This document shows positions 62,872 to 64,000 of a stretch of 64,000 bases of DNA, one piece after another. The translations under genes and the position numbers were made by a program. The notes under the pieces are model-generated. The model saw only the letters and a program-made list of their open reading frames with translations, was not told the origin of the DNA and made no database searches. The first letter of the stretch is position 1. Each line of letters starts with the position of its first letter. The stretch comes from Streptomyces roseus (GTDB lineage: Bacteria; Actinomycetota; Actinomycetes; Streptomycetales; Streptomycetaceae): the NCBI RefSeq assembly GCF_001044425.1, contig NZ_LFML01000111.1:43422-107421 (forward strand), read 5' to 3'.

Positions 62872-64000
62872 CCGTAAAGCCTACGGCCGCAGTGCGGCCA
62901 CGGGGTCGCGCCCCTTTGTACGTAGAGCTTCTTCGCCCGGAACGTCTGTTCCGGGCCCGGGGCGTCCTGGGGGCGGCCGGAACCGCCGAGGCTCTGCCAG
63001 GTGCGGACGTCGAACTGGTAGAGGCCGCCGTAGGTGCCCGAGGCGTCGGTGGCGGAGGGGCGGCCGCCGGACTCGCACTGGGCCAGCGCCCCCCAGTCGA
63101 GGCCGTCGGCCCCGGCGACGGAGGTCGGCAGCGGCCGCGTGCCGACCTTGACGAGCTGGGTGACGGGATCGCGGACGGTCTCCTCGGCGACCTTGCGGGG
63201 CTTTTGCCGCACCCCGTTGACGGTGCGCAGGACGTACGTGACCCGGCGCGCGCCGGGCCGGCCCGCCCGCTCGACGACCTCGGTGCCGGCGAACAGGGAG
63301 TCGTCCTCGGTCTTCTCGGTCGCGTACGGGATGCGCTCCTCGCGGACCTCGCGGGTGCCGGTGATGCGGAGCACGGTGACGGTCTGGCCGTCGCGGGGGA
63401 AGGAGGCGGGCGGGACGGAGGTGGTGTCCTGGCCCTGGAGGGTGATCCCGGCCTGGCCGAGGGCTTCCTGGACGGTGGCGGCGTTGGTGCGGATGGTGCT
63501 TTCGCGGCCGTCCGCCATGAAGGTGACGCTGCGTTCGGTGCGGACGGCGAGGGTGAGGCCGGCCCGCGGCACGGCGGCGGTGCGCGGGGCGGAGAGGTAG
63601 GCGCCCTCGACGCGGATGCCGAGCTGGCGCAGGGCCCCCTCGACGGTGTCCGCGGTGGTCCACACCTGGCGGCTCTGCCCGTCGAGGGTCAGGCGCACGG
63701 GGCGGCCGTGGCGGACGACGACCTCGTCGCCGTCGCCGAGGGCCTCGGTGCGCGCGGGGGCGACGAGGTCGTGGGGGCCGACGCCGAGGCCCTCGGCGTC
63801 GAGGAGCTCGTCGACGTCGTCGGCGAAGGTGTGCAGGGTGCGGGGCTCGCCGTCGACGGTGAGCCGTACGGACTTGTCGGCGGCGACGAAGGCCGTGGTG
63901 CCGCCGGCCAGGAAGGCGACGACGAGGGCCTGCGGGACGATCCGCCGCCAGGTGCCCGGGCCCGCGGCGGCGCCGGCGACGGCGCCGCGGCGCCTGCGGC
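62868..64000 (-). CDS. Resuscitation-promoting factor, DUF348-G5-Rpf type (5' end outside window)
   Basis: The frame is open to the right window edge, so about 377 C-terminal codons are seen. Domain order matches mycobacterial RpfB: near the edge a basic stretch and membrane/signal helix (IVPQALVVAFLAGGTTAFVA), three DUF348 repeats (KSVRLTVDGEPRTLHTFADD; RPVRLTLDGQSRQVWTTADT; RSVTFMADGRESTIRTNAAT), a G5 domain (EERIPYATEKTEDD), and a C-terminal Rpf transglycosylase domain with CESGGRPSATDASGTYGGLY. Secreted or anchored peptidoglycan hydrolase. Its stop overlaps rsmA. Third Rpf gene of the window, and distinct in architecture from the LysM pair. Confidence 0.93.
   Translation of the reverse strand, partial: RRRRGAVAGAAAGPGTWRRIVPQALVVAFLAGGTTAFVAADKSVRLTVDGEPRTLHTFADDVDELLDAEGLGVGPHDLVAPARTEALGDGDEVVVRHGRPVRLTLDGQSRQVWTTADTVEGALRQLGIRVEGAYLSAPRTAAVPRAGLTLAVRTERSVTFMADGRESTIRTNAATVQEALGQAGITLQGQDTTSVPPASFPRDGQTVTVLRITGTREVREERIPYATEKTEDDSLFAGTEVVERAGRPGARRVTYVLRTVNGVRQKPRKVAEETVRDPVTQLVKVGTRPLPTSVAGADGLDWGALAQCESGGRPSATDASGTYGGLYQFDVRTWQSLGGSGRPQDAPGPEQTFRAKKLYVQRGATPWPHCGRRLYG

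Overview
The window is a piece of chromosome from a high-GC actinomycete, almost certainly Streptomyces or a close relative. The evidence is very GC-rich sequence with G/C at nearly every third codon position, frequent GTG and TTG starts, Rpf-type cell-wall hydrolases under a c-di-AMP riboswitch, a Rex-type operator near ndh, and a gene order that, from memory of the genus, follows the conserved core segment ndh - ppx - DUF501 - divIC - eno - rpf - mazG - mfd - glmU - prs - rplY - pth - ppc - galE - ABC-F - ispE - rsmA - rpf. I see no insertion sequence, prophage, CRISPR array or rRNA. The gene models rest on reading frame, start-site context and recognised motifs; no database search was run.

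Layout. 0-6.5 kb: the end of an FtsX-type ABC permease, a cyclopropane-fatty-acid-synthase-like methyltransferase, type II NADH dehydrogenase behind a 0.5-kb intergenic region with a Rex-like operator and a candidate structured RNA, Ppx/GppA phosphatase and DUF501. 6.6-11 kb: the divisome protein DivIC, enolase and two secreted Rpf/LysM hydrolases, the first under a c-di-AMP (ydaO) riboswitch. 11-21.5 kb: a cytochrome P450 divergent from a globin-reductase fusion, MazG, a SurA-N-like lipoprotein, a YfhO-type membrane protein, a Ser/Thr kinase with a membrane partner, and a lipoprotein. 21.5-32.6 kb: Mfd, an ABC exporter operon, a DHA2 efflux pump, an unknown membrane protein and a DivIVA-like coiled-coil protein.

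32.7-37.5 kb is the most unusual part. Two divergent two-gene operons are built from polymorphic-toxin domains: a WHH (HNH/Endo VII) nuclease fused to a SUKH immunity domain, followed by an Imm35/YrhB - collagen-like repeat - deaminase - SUKH-4 protein; and, divergently, a YwqJ-type deaminase followed by a SUKH-3 immunity protein. No secretion or delivery module is visible, so toxin-like and immunity-like domains appear to sit together in the cytoplasm. A perfect 8-bp inverted repeat lies in the shared promoter region.

37.5-64 kb: an orphan histidine kinase, an HTH/LAGLIDADG-like protein beside tRNA-Gln(TTG), then housekeeping genes (glmU, prs, rplY, pth, ppc), a desaturase-TetR operon, a tam-like methyltransferase/VOC operon divergent from a MarR regulator, two LuxR-type regulators (one with a receiver that has lost its phospho-acceptor Asp), galE, two tandem PQQ-like beta-propeller membrane proteins, an ABC-F ATPase, an acyltransferase, and the overlapping set rpf - rsmA - ispE that runs off the right edge. 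Cell-envelope work (Rpf proteins, GlmU, GalE, IspE, DivIC, YfhO, acyltransferase) is the commonest theme. Most convergent gene pairs and operon ends carry strong GC-rich hairpin terminators.
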